Below, piece by piece: positions 36,881-45,731 of a stretch of DNA of 64,000 nucleotides (the first letter of the stretch is position 1; the number at the start of each line of letters is the position of its first letter). The position numbers were made by a program, and so were the translations under genes. The notes under the pieces were generated by a model. It did not search any database. It had not been told where the DNA came from and saw nothing but the letters and a program-made list of their open reading frames with translations. This DNA is from Thermosyntropha sp. (lineage in GTDB: Bacteria > Bacillota > Syntrophomonadia > Syntrophomonadales > Syntrophomonadaceae): the NCBI RefSeq assembly GCF_017656155.1, contig NZ_JACDOH010000003.1, positions 124,001 through 188,000 on the forward strand, in the 5' to 3' direction.

Positions 36881-37738
36881 CTACAAATCTTTCAAAGTAG
36901 CATTAGGTCCCCTGGTAAGCATACATTCGATAAGTTCTGCCTCGCCATACATACCCTGTACATGATGATTTTCATCTACAATGACAACCAGGGTATATTC
37001 CTGAGGTCTTAATGTCGATAAAATATCTTTTATCTTAGTATCGGCATAACTAACCAGCTGGCGGCTCTTAAGAAATCCTTTCCCATTAAGCTCTTTCTTT
37101 TTGTTGACCAAAAAACGCATAAAAGCATAATTTAATAATTTGCTTTCCCGCCTTGCTCCCCAAAAAAGAAATACTCCTGCTAATATATAGTTAATTCCGG
37201 AAAAATCATAAATAAATAATTTATATCCACCATAAGAAGCAAGGAAAACCGAAAACAACTGCCCCAGGAACGCAGCATTTGATGTAGCCTTCCTGTAACC
37301 ATTAGAGGTTGATAAAAATGCTCTCAAAATGCGTCCGCCATCTAGCGGCAGACAGGGAAAAAGATTAAAAATCCCCAATATAAAATTAACCTTAATAAAA
37401 TAAGCCAGACTTTCCTCAGGCAAAGAGTAAAAATAAAAAACTGCCGCTGTTATTAAACTGGCAACCGGTCCAGCTAAAGCAACATACAACTCTTTTAACG
37501 GTTCCAAACCTGTAAAGTCTTCAAGCTGTGCCTGACCACCAAAAGGAAATAATTCTATCTCCAAAATCTTAACATGCATAGTTTTAGAAACAAAAATATG
37601 TCCCAACTCATGTATTATTACTGCTGCAATTATTATAAGGATCTCTATACCCATGCCTAACAAAATACACACCAGAGATAAAATCAGAACTAAAAAATTA
37701 ACTTTTAATTTGATCCCACCTATATTACCTATTCTCAT
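36881..37738 (-). CDS. spoIVFB: Stage IV sporulation protein FB, site-2 intramembrane metalloprotease
   Basis: 285 residues with about six membrane helices. The zinc-protease motif HELGH (~44) and the second active-site motif LPLDGGR (~133) are intact. A C-terminal CBS-like region (DILSTLRPQEYTLVVIVDE) is as in B. subtilis SpoIVFB. The family cleaves pro-sigma-K in the mother cell. It begins directly after the stop of spoIVFA (TAA-ATG), indicating coupling. Its presence supports an endospore-forming host. Confidence 0.93.
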   Translation of the reverse strand: MRIGNIGGIKLKVNFLVLILSLVCILLGMGIEILIIIAAVIIHELGHIFVSKTMHVKILEIELFPFGGQAQLEDFTGLEPLKELYVALAGPVASLITAAVFYFYSLPEESLAYFIKVNFILGIFNLFPCLPLDGGRILRAFLSTSNGYRKATSNAAFLGQLFSVFLASYGGYKLFIYDFSGINYILAGVFLFWGARRESKLLNYAFMRFLVNKKKELNGKGFLKSRQLVSYADTKIKDILSTLRPQEYTLVVIVDENHHVQGMYGEAELIECMLTRGPNATLKDL

Positions 37739-38311
37739 TTATTCCACAATACTGTTCGAATTTATAGGCCCCTCCTGATCGCGCAGTTCCATATACAAAA
37801 CATCGGTACTCTTCCCTAAAATCGTCTCTTTATCAACTTTGCTTTTTTCAGTAACTAAAATCTCTTTTAAGCCACCATAAAGAGAAAAAAAACTTTCATC
37901 ATGCTTTATCAATACATATCTGCCTTTTTTATCGCTGCCAATCTCTTCTACCACACCTTCAGTTATCGGTTTTATAAGTGAATTATTTTTGACCTTAATT
38001 CTTATCCCGGGGGAGAATTCCTGCCTTTTTTCTTTTTCATTCCAGTACCATCCGTATTTTTGTATCACATATAAAAATTCACACGGTTTTTGCCATCTAA
38101 TGCCTTTTGACATTACAGGTACTTCTTCATGCTCTTCCTGGTAATTTTCTAAAAAAGCTGCTATTTTACTTTCAAAGCCATAATCTCTGAGTATATATCT
38201 GAGGACAGGTTCTACCACTGCTTTGCTTTCATGTCCTGCTTTTAAAGAAATACTGGTGAAAATAGCAATAATCAAAACTATAAACATTCTGAATCGAAAA
38301 CTACCCAGCAT
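37739..38311 (-). CDS. spoIVFA: Stage IV sporulation protein FA-like, M23 peptidase-fold regulator
   Basis: 190 residues with an N-terminal membrane anchor (RMFIVLIIAIFTSISL) and a C-terminal LytM/M23-like domain (IKVKNNSLIKPITEGVVEEIG, YVLIKHDESFFSLYGGL). In B. subtilis SpoIVFA holds SpoIVFB inactive in the forespore-facing membrane. Canonical M23 zinc ligands are incomplete, as expected of a regulator. GGGAGGG precedes the ATG. Confidence 0.85.
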   Translation of the reverse strand: MLGSFRFRMFIVLIIAIFTSISLKAGHESKAVVEPVLRYILRDYGFESKIAAFLENYQEEHEEVPVMSKGIRWQKPCEFLYVIQKYGWYWNEKEKRQEFSPGIRIKVKNNSLIKPITEGVVEEIGSDKKGRYVLIKHDESFFSLYGGLKEILVTEKSKVDKETILGKSTDVLYMELRDQEGPINSNSIVE

Positions 38312-38411
38312 AATAAGTCCCTCCCCCCTTATATGGACATACCTCTTATAAAATAATATAAAAGTTTTTTACATTTATTACTCCATTTTTAACTTAAATA
38401 AAAAAATCATT

Positions 38412-38440
38412 TTGCTTTAAATATTTCATTATTGTAATAT
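38412..38440 (+). promoter_or_regulatory. Promoter of the nitronate monooxygenase-like gene
   Basis: TTGCTT (38412-38417) and TAATAT (38435-38440) are spaced by 17 nt, ending 33 nt upstream of the start codon. Confidence 0.55.
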
Positions 38441-38473
38441 ATAAGTACATACTGAATTAAGAGGAGGAATACT

Positions 38474-39451
38474 ATGCAAATTAAAACCAGGATAACGGAA
38501 TTATTTGGAATCGAATATCCAATAATATGTGGAGGAATGCTTTGGCTTGCTACACCAGAACTGTGTGCAGCTATTTCTAACGCAGGAGGACTGGGGAATA
38601 TAACTGCCTGCAACTACAACACCGGGGAAGAACTTAGAGAAGCCATACAGAAAGCCCGTCAGCTTACCGATAAACCTATCGGCGTAAATATCACCCTCCT
38701 GCCTTCTATGCGCTTCACCGAAGAAATCTTTGACGATTTTTTCAAAGTGTGTGCCGAAGAAAAAGTAGAAGTAATTGAAGTATCCGGCAAACCAGCAACA
38801 AAATACCTGGACATGCTGCACAAAGCCGGGGTAAAAGTTATGCACAAAGTAGGAGCAGTCAGGCATGCCAAAAATATCGAAAGATACGGTTATGACGCAG
38901 TAATTGCCGCTGGAATAGAAGAAGGCGGACATCCTTTAAATGATGACGTTACTACTATGGTTCTCCTTCCACGCATTGTAGAAAGCGTAAGAATACCGGT
39001 AATCGCAACTGGAGGTATAGCCACCGGCAAGCAAATGGCTGCTGCCTTAACCCTTGGAGCAGAAGGAGTCCTTATGGCTACACGGTTTATTGCTACCAAA
39101 GAATGTCAGGTTCATCCAAAAATATGGGAAGAGTTAATCAAACGCGAAGAATATGAAACTACTCTTATCTGCAAATCAGTCGGTTTGCAAGGAAGAGCCT
39201 TGAAAAACAAACTTACCGAACAGGTTTTAGAAATTGAAGCCCGCAGTGGCGACCTTATGGAAATCATCCCTCTCCTATCCGGCCAGAGAGCTAAAGAAGC
39301 CTGGACCACCGGTGAAGTAGATAATGCAGCATTGATGGTAGGTCAATCAATAGGTATGATAAAAGAAGTATTAACCTGTGAAGAACTGATTACATCAATG
39401 GTAAAAGAAGCTAAAGAAACGTTCGAAAAGCAGTTAGCAAGATTCAGTTAA
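38474..39451 (+). CDS. Nitronate monooxygenase / FabK-like FMN oxidoreductase
   Basis: 325-residue TIM-barrel flavoprotein of the 2-nitropropane dioxygenase/FabK family. It shows PIICGGMLWLATPELCAAISNAGGLG at the N-terminus, GIEEGGHPLND (~155) and the FMN-phosphate segment VIATGGIATGKQMAAALTLGAEGVLMATRF. The GGHxG-type loop here reads GGHPL. It could be an enoyl-ACP reductase (FabK) or a nitronate monooxygenase; absence of nearby fatty-acid genes favours neither. GAGGAGG precedes the ATG; the gene stands alone with its own promoter and terminator. Confidence 0.88.
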   Translation: MQIKTRITELFGIEYPIICGGMLWLATPELCAAISNAGGLGNITACNYNTGEELREAIQKARQLTDKPIGVNITLLPSMRFTEEIFDDFFKVCAEEKVEVIEVSGKPATKYLDMLHKAGVKVMHKVGAVRHAKNIERYGYDAVIAAGIEEGGHPLNDDVTTMVLLPRIVESVRIPVIATGGIATGKQMAAALTLGAEGVLMATRFIATKECQVHPKIWEELIKREEYETTLICKSVGLQGRALKNKLTEQVLEIEARSGDLMEIIPLLSGQRAKEAWTTGEVDNAALMVGQSIGMIKEVLTCEELITSMVKEAKETFEKQLARFS

Positions 39452-39467
39452 AACCTTCAAAAGTCTG

Positions 39468-39492
39468 AGGCAGGAGAAAATTTCTCCTGCCT
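39468..39492. terminator. Bidirectional terminator
   Basis: AGGCAGGAGAAA (39468-39479) pairs perfectly with TTTCTCCTGCCT (39481-39492). It lies between the plus-strand gene ending at 39451 and the minus-strand DUF1232 gene ending at 39502, with TATTTGTTTG following on the plus strand. Confidence 0.8.
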
Positions 39493-39501
39493 ATTTGTTT
39501 G

Positions 39502-39960
39502 CTACTTTATTTCATATTCAACATCAATAAAATCCCTATCCTTCTTTCCCGGATTTTCTACTTTCTTTATAAGTTTGCGGTAAATACCTGGAGGAATAAA
39601 GCTTACCGCAAGATTTATAATATTTTCGGTTATTTCAAGCAAATCCCTTCTTCCATCCCAATAGGAAAGCAAAACCTCATGTTCCACACTGTCCATAAGC
39701 CGTTTGGTAGTAAGGGCTAAAAGCAAGAGGTCATCTAATTTTCCCAGGAAAGGGACAATATCAGGCAAAAAATCAACCGGAGACAAAACATAAGCAACCG
39801 TTGCCCCTAATAAAACCTTATCTGCCTTAGGCACCCTTTCATCTTTCATCAGCCGATACATAAGCTTCATAAAATTAGGAATAAAAAGAAGAGCTTCCTT
39901 CAGCCAGGTTTCATCATTATTCCGTGTCTCATCCTTCACGCTATCTGAGTTCAAAGACAT
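39502..39960 (-). CDS. DUF1232 (YkvA-like) protein
   Basis: 152 residues. The DUF1232 core VPKADKVLLGATVAYVLSPVDFLPDIVPFLGKLDDLLLLALT lies at ~45-90 and contains the conserved PxDxxPD motif and two amphipathic or membrane helices. Function of the family is unknown. It lies 21 nt downstream of rodA on the same strand and is probably co-transcribed. Confidence 0.88.
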   Translation of the reverse strand: MSLNSDSVKDETRNNDETWLKEALLFIPNFMKLMYRLMKDERVPKADKVLLGATVAYVLSPVDFLPDIVPFLGKLDDLLLLALTTKRLMDSVEHEVLLSYWDGRRDLLEITENIINLAVSFIPPGIYRKLIKKVENPGKKDRDFIDVEYEIK

Positions 39961-39981
39961 AACTCCACCTCCTTAACTTTT

Positions 39982-41118
39982 CTAAAAAACTATCTTCTTC
40001 CCCCTTATATTTACACTCAAAACTATTCCTACTGCAACTATGTTGGTAAGCATCGAACTTCCACCATAACTCAAAAAAGGCAAAGGAATTCCGGTTATAG
40101 GCATTATTCCTATTGACATTCCAATATTTTCAAAAATATGAAAAAGCCACATGGCGCTGATTCCTGCCACTATCAGAGTACCATATAAATCACGTGCACT
40201 ATAGCTTATATAAATCGCTCGTAAAAGCAAAATCCCATATAAAATTATTACTGAAACAGCACCAATAAAACCTAGTTCTTCTCCAATCACTGCATATATA
40301 AAATCCGTATGATGTTCAGGTAAAAAATTAAGCTGAACCTGGGTACCGTTAAACAAGCCTTTTCCGGTAAGTCCGCCAGAACCTATAGCTATAAGGGACT
40401 GAATCGTATTCCAGCCAAACCCTCTTCCACCCTGTCCGTCATTATAAGGATCAATAAAAGCTATAAGCCGTTTTATCTGATAATCCTCCAATGGAAGCCA
40501 GGTACCAAACTGAAAATGCATAAAAATCATAATCAAAACAACCGTTAAACCAGCTATTACCATCCCCCAGATAATACGGGGATTAGCACCTGCTATAAGC
40601 AGCATAACCAGAGTAAACGCAATATATACCAAACCGGTTCCCAAATCAGGCTGCATCATAATAAGTCCAAAAGGAACTCCTATATATAAAAGACAAACTA
40701 ATATCCCTTCAAGGGAATCTAACTTAGACCTCTTTTGATTTATAAAATCAGCAAATGCTAATATTACTAAAACTTTGGTAAACTCAGCCGGTTGCACTGC
40801 GGGCAGAGGCCCTATACTTATCCATCCGGTAGTACCTCTTACTTCCTGCCCTAAGGCTAAAACGATAATAAGAAGAATTACAGAAATCCCGTAAAATATC
40901 CAACTATAGCGTGAAAATTGCGTATAATCATATCCTATAATCAAAAAAGCAATTATCAAACCTAAAACAATAGCCCCCAACTGTTTTTTAACATAAAAAT
41001 AAGGGTCAGGTGACATAGTATTAGAAGCGCTGAATAAAACAATCAATCCTAAAATCACCAAAATAAACCAGACAAAAATAAAAGATCTATCAATAAATTT
41101 TAACCTTTTTAGCTCCAT
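39982..41118 (-). CDS. rodA: Rod shape-determining protein RodA (SEDS glycosyltransferase)
   Basis: 378 residues with ten or so membrane helices. SEDS landmarks are QPAEFTKVLVILAFADF, MMQPDLGTGLVY and the C-terminal MPITGIPLPFLSYGGSSMLTNI. SEDS proteins polymerise lipid II glycan chains with a class B PBP; the mrdA gene two units upstream is the expected partner. FtsW or SpoVE is possible, but the mre/min context favours RodA. GGGAGG precedes the ATG; it follows the minE terminator. Confidence 0.92.
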   Translation of the reverse strand: MELKRLKFIDRSFIFVWFILVILGLIVLFSASNTMSPDPYFYVKKQLGAIVLGLIIAFLIIGYDYTQFSRYSWIFYGISVILLIIVLALGQEVRGTTGWISIGPLPAVQPAEFTKVLVILAFADFINQKRSKLDSLEGILVCLLYIGVPFGLIMMQPDLGTGLVYIAFTLVMLLIAGANPRIIWGMVIAGLTVVLIMIFMHFQFGTWLPLEDYQIKRLIAFIDPYNDGQGGRGFGWNTIQSLIAIGSGGLTGKGLFNGTQVQLNFLPEHHTDFIYAVIGEELGFIGAVSVIILYGILLLRAIYISYSARDLYGTLIVAGISAMWLFHIFENIGMSIGIMPITGIPLPFLSYGGSSMLTNIVAVGIVLSVNIRGKKIVF

Positions 41119-41210
41119 TTCAAACTACCTCCCATGTTTATTATACCACAGGAGGATGTATTAAAATTAAAAGGGCTTTTTCGTATATACATAAATATAC
41201 ATAAAAAAAA

Positions 41211-41227
41211 GAGGTCTTAATAACCTC
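41211..41227 (-). terminator. Terminator of minCDE
   Basis: On the minus strand GAGGT-loop-ACCTC is followed by eight T (the A run at 41203-41210). It lies 18 nt after the minE stop. Confidence 0.85.
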
Positions 41228-41244
41228 CTTTCAATAAACAAAAC

Positions 41245-41523
41245 TCATACACCAACCGCCCTTTTGAAACCTTTTACGGGTATATTAGCCACCAAAGCAA
41301 CGGAATTTTCTTCATTTTCCAGATTAACCATCAGTGCATCTTCATCAATATCCAGATATTCTCTTATAACCTTTATCAAATCCTCCTTAAGTGCATTTAA
41401 AAACTCAGGGGATACTGAAGCACGGTCATGTACCAAGACCAGCCTCAGCCTTTCCCGGGCAATATCTTTGCTGGAAACTGCGTCTCTGTTAAATATTTTA
41501 TTTAAAATATCCAACAAAACCAT
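41245..41523 (-). CDS. minE: Cell division topological specificity factor MinE
   Basis: About 92 residues. Family features are VLLDILNKIFNR at the N-terminus, ARERLRLVLVHDRAS (the MinD-binding helix) and the C-terminal IREYLDIDEDALMVNLE. It drives pole-to-pole MinD oscillation. Start placed at ATG 41523 with GAGG about 6 nt upstream; a GTG at 41535 abuts the minD stop without a ribosome binding site. Confidence 0.95.
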   Translation of the reverse strand: MVLLDILNKIFNRDAVSSKDIARERLRLVLVHDRASVSPEFLNALKEDLIKVIREYLDIDEDALMVNLENEENSVALVANIPVKGFKRAVGV

Positions 41524-41535
41524 ACCCTCCCTCAC

Positions 41536-42336
41536 TTATCTGGCTAATTTAAGCATTTTGCGGAATCTATCTACAAGGTTGCCGGTATCATCAAGAGATT
41601 CAATCGGGACATTTTCGCCCATTATCCTGCGGGCAATGCGGCGATAAGCTGCCCCCGCCCTAGAATTATTTTCAATAACCGCTGGTTCACCTTTATTAGT
41701 CGATATTACTATTGTTTCATCTTCCGGTACTACTCCTAAAAGTTCTATAGATAAAATTTCAATTATATCTCCTATGTCCATCATATCCCCGCGTTTTACC
41801 ATTTTACTGCGCAAACGGTTTATTATGAGCCTCGGATTATTAAGGCCGGCCGCTTCCAACAAACCTATGATGCGATCAGCATCCCTTACCGAAGAAACTT
41901 CCGGCGTAGCAACAACTATGGCATCATCTGCCCCAGCTATTGCGTTTTTAAATCCCTGTTCTATGCCTGCAGGACAGTCTACCAGTATAAAATCAAAGCT
42001 ATTCCTCAATTCATTGGTCAAATTCTTCATTTGATGGGGGCTCACCGCACTTTTATCTTTGGTTTGGGCTGCCGGTAAAAGGTACAAACCTTCAAATCTC
42101 TTATCTTTAATAAGCGCCTGTTTTAATTTACAATTGCCATTGACAACATCAACAATGTCAAATACTATGCGGTTTTCCAAACCCATAACAACATCCAAAT
42201 TACGCAAACCAATGTCAGTGTCGATAAGTACAACCTTCTGATTCATCATAGCCAAAGCAGTGCCTAGATTGGCAGTGGTCGTTGTTTTTCCTACCCCACC
42301 TTTCCCGGAAGTAATAACAATAACTTTTCCTTTCAT
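41536..42336 (-). CDS. minD: Septum site-determining ATPase MinD
   Basis: 266 residues. Deviant Walker A GKGGVGKTTTTANLG near the N-terminus, DTDIGLRNLDVVMG, DCPAGIEQGF and the C-terminal amphipathic membrane helix (LVDRFRKMLKLA). It recruits MinC and MinE to the membrane. Located 12 nt after minC. Confidence 0.98.
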   Translation of the reverse strand: MKGKVIVITSGKGGVGKTTTTANLGTALAMMNQKVVLIDTDIGLRNLDVVMGLENRIVFDIVDVVNGNCKLKQALIKDKRFEGLYLLPAAQTKDKSAVSPHQMKNLTNELRNSFDFILVDCPAGIEQGFKNAIAGADDAIVVATPEVSSVRDADRIIGLLEAAGLNNPRLIINRLRSKMVKRGDMMDIGDIIEILSIELLGVVPEDETIVISTNKGEPAVIENNSRAGAAYRRIARRIMGENVPIESLDDTGNLVDRFRKMLKLAR

Positions 42337-42348
42337 CCTTTAGCCTCC

Positions 42349-43005
42349 TCATATTTTTAACTTCTCAATCACAACTTTACCAGCTCGTATACGTGCAATT
42401 TCGGGAGCATTTACAATAATCACCTCTCCATCAGGAGGACGGGTAATATGATTGGCTATACGCAGTTGTGTAGGGTTAAGTCTCAATGCTGCTATAACTG
42501 TATTTTCATCTCCAAAAGCCCCGGCATGTGCCATCCCTCTTAATACTCCCATAACTATGATATTTCCCCCTGCAATAACTTCCGCACCTGGATTAACATC
42601 TCCCAAAATGACTATGTTTCCCCTGGCAAAACATTTTTGTCCTGAGCGCAAATTCCTTCGAATCAGTGCAGTTTCTTCATATTCAGGCATATCTTCAGGA
42701 AAGCCAATAAACCCTTCCTCCGAAACCTTGGAAAAAGACTCCTTTCTTTTTTGTTTTCCCGGCGGTCCATTCGTCATGAGCTCTTTCAAGTGTAAGCCAT
42801 AGTCCAGTAATATATCCTCTATTTCCCTTATCTGTTTATCTGTCAAACTTTTGTCCCCTACATAAACATTGATTTTCATCCCTGGAAGCAAAACCTTGCT
42901 CTGTCTTATTTCCTTTTGAAGCCCCTTCTTCATTTCTGCGAAAGTATCATAAATCTCAAGATTTATTACATTTTCTCCTTCCCAAATTTTTACTGCTGCT
43001 GACAC
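42349..43005 (-). CDS. minC: Septum site-determining protein MinC
   Basis: About 218 residues. The C-terminal beta-helix domain (LRSGQKCFARGNIVILGDVNPGAEVIAGGNIIVMGVLRGMAHAG) inhibits FtsZ assembly and binds MinD; the N-terminal domain is ~100 residues. Start set at GTG 43005, which has GGAGG 8 nt upstream; an ATG at 43020 is the alternative but lacks a good site. First gene of minCDE. Confidence 0.93.
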   Translation of the reverse strand: MSAAVKIWEGENVINLEIYDTFAEMKKGLQKEIRQSKVLLPGMKINVYVGDKSLTDKQIREIEDILLDYGLHLKELMTNGPPGKQKRKESFSKVSEEGFIGFPEDMPEYEETALIRRNLRSGQKCFARGNIVILGDVNPGAEVIAGGNIIVMGVLRGMAHAGAFGDENTVIAALRLNPTQLRIANHITRPPDGEVIIVNAPEIARIRAGKVVIEKLKI

Positions 43006-43084
43006 CTTACAGTCCTCCATTCAACATCATTTTCTTTCCTAACAATTCTATTACTTCATTTTTTTTCCTGCAATGAAAAACAAA

Positions 43085-43120
43085 AAAATAGGGGGAATAT
43101 TTCCTAATTCCCCCTATTTT
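43085..43120 (-). terminator. Strong terminator after mrdA
   Basis: AAAATAGGGGGAA (43085-43097) pairs with TTCCCCCTATTTT (43108-43120). On the minus strand the stem is followed by TTTTTTTGTTTTT. It separates the mreBCD-mrdA unit from minCDE. Confidence 0.92.
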
Positions 43121-43149
43121 AGTCGTATGTCCTGACCAAAATTATGCTA

Positions 43150-45225
43150 TTATTCGCGTCCAATAGTCGACAAATCTGTCGTTTTTTCTTGATTCTGTTC
43201 CATTTCAGCCACATGATCTTTTAAACCAAAATACTGCTCAAAAACAGCACGCGCTACATATCCTGCTGACCCCCCGCCGCTAAAACCATATTCTACAATT
43301 CCTGCAAAAGCTATTTGCGGATCATCAGCTGGGGCAAACGCAATAAACACCCCATGAAAATCATGCCTGCGGTCATCCCCTACTCTTCCAGTTTCAGCAG
43401 TTCCTGTCTTGGCAGCAACCTGTATCTCAGGCGGAAAATCTGCAAAAAGATGATATGCTGTTCCGCCTGGCCGCGTAACTTCAATCATGGCTCTTTTTGT
43501 TTCAGCTAAAGTCTTTGGCTTTACTGAAACCTTTCTTATGATAGTCGGTTTAAACTCTTTTATTACTTTTCCTTCGGGGCTAACTATTTTCTTGGCAACA
43601 TGAGGTTTCATCAGCTTGCCTCCATTAGCAATGGCTGCTGTATAATTAGCCAGTTGAATAACAGTATAGTCATTCGATCCCTGTCCTATCGACATATTAA
43701 AAGTATCAAAAGGTTGCCATTTGGTATGAAAATTGTAATCAATCTTATACTGAGCTTCCAGCATTGCTTTCTCACTCGCCTTTTTTTTCTCTAATTTTTC
43801 TCGTTCCTCCTCATTCTTCGCTTCTTTAAGCAATGCATTATACTTTTCTTCCAGATTTTTTCTTTTTTCTTCATATTTACGGTTAATAAGCAATGCATTA
43901 AGCTCTTTTTTCCATTCAACTGTTGGTAAAAGCCCGGTCTTCTCTCCCGGCAAATCAATTCCCGTAGGCTGCCCCAAACCAAATTCATAAGCCAGTTTTA
44001 TTATCTCATCTTTACCAGCCCTGCGTCCCATTTCTTGGAAATAAGTGTTGCAGGACACAGCTAATGCTTTATAATAATTAACGTTTCCATGAATCCCGGT
44101 ACATTTTATATAAGGAGCAATCCAATATCTCCCCTGGCAATTAACATAATCCTTTAAAGGATCCATAACACCCTTTTCCAAAGCTGCCATACCGGTTATA
44201 GGTTTAAAAGTAGAACCCGGCGGATAAGTCGCCTGTATCGCACGGTTGATGGCCGCACCTGGATTGAGAGGATCATAGTATTTACCCTGGGGAAAATAAT
44301 AAAGAGCTTTTTCCGGAGTCAGATTTCCTTTCCAATCGTCCGGATTTAAATCAGGCTTACTGGCCATAGCCAGGATTTCTCCTGTTTTAACATCGATAAC
44401 TACAGCTGCACCTACCTTGGCCTTAGTATACCCTGATTCCTGCAACCGCTGTAAGGTATCGTCCAAGCTTTTCTCCATCACTTTTTGCAAATCCATATCT
44501 ATTGTTAAATACAAATTATTCCCTCTTACCGGTTCTAAAGTAACCAACTCTCGTATTGGTCTGCCAGCAGCATCCACTTCTACCCGCCGCGCTCCATATT
44601 TTCCTCTAAGTTCTTTCTCATATGTTTTTTCTACTCCAGCCTTGCCTACCAGACTGTTTATGTTATATACTCCCTCTTCAGCCGCAGCTAATTCTTCAGC
44701 ATTTATGGAATGTATATACCCTAAAACATGTCCAGCCACCGGACCATTAGGATAATAACGCAAAGGCTCTACATTTATTTCAACCCCACTGAGTTCGCGT
44801 CGGCTTTCTTCAATTTTTACCACCAGCTCCCAAGGAACGTCACGCATGATAACAACAGGCTCATATAAACGATACCTCTGCTTCTCTATCTTCTCCTTTA
44901 TCGTTTCAACAGTAACATCAGGATAATATTCATCCATAATATCTGCTAATTTTTTAACAACATTTTCCTGATTACCCTCCAAGGCTGATAAAGTCAATGT
45001 ATATACCAGTTTATTTGATGCTAAAACTTCTCCATTTGATGCATATATCTCACCGCGGGGGGGTTTTATTGAAAGAAGCCGTATTCGATTCTGCTTGGCC
45101 TGGGTCTGATAAATTTCATTGTGCAAAAGCTGGAGAACAGCAAGCTTAATACCTAGAACAGTTAAAAGACCTATGATTAGATAAGAATATATTTTAAATC
45201 TCTTTTCTGCTCTGGCTGATTTCAT
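43150..45225 (-). CDS. mrdA: Penicillin-binding protein 2 (class B transpeptidase)
   Basis: 691 residues: a membrane anchor (~12-35), the PBP dimerisation domain and the transpeptidase domain. The active-site motifs are STFK (338-341), SCN (391-393) and KTGT (606-609). An unusual, highly charged coiled-coil-like stretch (~440-500, EEKRKNLEEKY...EKLEKKKASEK) is inserted between the SxN and KTG motifs. It cross-links lateral-wall peptidoglycan with RodA and MreBCD. Its ATG overlaps the mreD stop (TAATG). Confidence 0.96.
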   Translation of the reverse strand: MKSARAEKRFKIYSYLIIGLLTVLGIKLAVLQLLHNEIYQTQAKQNRIRLLSIKPPRGEIYASNGEVLASNKLVYTLTLSALEGNQENVVKKLADIMDEYYPDVTVETIKEKIEKQRYRLYEPVVIMRDVPWELVVKIEESRRELSGVEINVEPLRYYPNGPVAGHVLGYIHSINAEELAAAEEGVYNINSLVGKAGVEKTYEKELRGKYGARRVEVDAAGRPIRELVTLEPVRGNNLYLTIDMDLQKVMEKSLDDTLQRLQESGYTKAKVGAAVVIDVKTGEILAMASKPDLNPDDWKGNLTPEKALYYFPQGKYYDPLNPGAAINRAIQATYPPGSTFKPITGMAALEKGVMDPLKDYVNCQGRYWIAPYIKCTGIHGNVNYYKALAVSCNTYFQEMGRRAGKDEIIKLAYEFGLGQPTGIDLPGEKTGLLPTVEWKKELNALLINRKYEEKRKNLEEKYNALLKEAKNEEEREKLEKKKASEKAMLEAQYKIDYNFHTKWQPFDTFNMSIGQGSNDYTVIQLANYTAAIANGGKLMKPHVAKKIVSPEGKVIKEFKPTIIRKVSVKPKTLAETKRAMIEVTRPGGTAYHLFADFPPEIQVAAKTGTAETGRVGDDRRHDFHGVFIAFAPADDPQIAFAGIVEYGFSGGGSAGYVARAVFEQYFGLKDHVAEMEQNQEKTTDLSTIGRE

Positions 45226-45728
45226 TACCTCTCCCCACCATGCCTCAATACCCCACTATTTGAGGCATTATAATACCATATATAAACAGGCACAGCTAAA
45301 AACAGATTATAAAGGCTTTGCAAAAGCAACATCTTCAACATATTAAAGTCAATATTTAAAAAAATCGGCCCTATAAAACTTAAAAGAAAAAGGAACAAAC
45401 CGTTTAATATGGTAGCCAAAAATACCCCTAAAGCACCCACCATAATATTTTCCTTAAAAACATTGCCTTGAAGACGACCTGCTATATAAGCTGTCAAAGC
45501 TTTGCTTAACGCATTAAACCCCACAAACCTGCCCAAAAAAAGATCTTCCAAAAGACCACATAAATATCCATAAACTGCACCCTTTTCCGCTCCATTAAAC
45601 AGAGCAAAAAAAATTACAAAAATCAAAACTAAGTCTGGTACAACACCATTTATATTATAAAAGCCAAATAATGTCGACTGTAAAAATATTGCCATAACTG
45701 GCAATACAAATAATACAAAATATCTCAT
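45225..45728 (-). CDS. mreD: Rod shape-determining protein MreD
   Basis: 167 residues with five or six membrane helices and the typical NGVVPDLVLIFVIFFALFNGAEKGAVYGYLCGLLEDLF segment. Component of the elongasome membrane complex. It lies 3 nt after mreC and overlaps the first base of mrdA. Confidence 0.92.
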   Translation of the reverse strand: MRYFVLFVLPVMAIFLQSTLFGFYNINGVVPDLVLIFVIFFALFNGAEKGAVYGYLCGLLEDLFLGRFVGFNALSKALTAYIAGRLQGNVFKENIMVGALGVFLATILNGLFLFLLSFIGPIFLNIDFNMLKMLLLQSLYNLFLAVPVYIWYYNASNSGVLRHGGER

Positions 45729-45731
45729 TTT

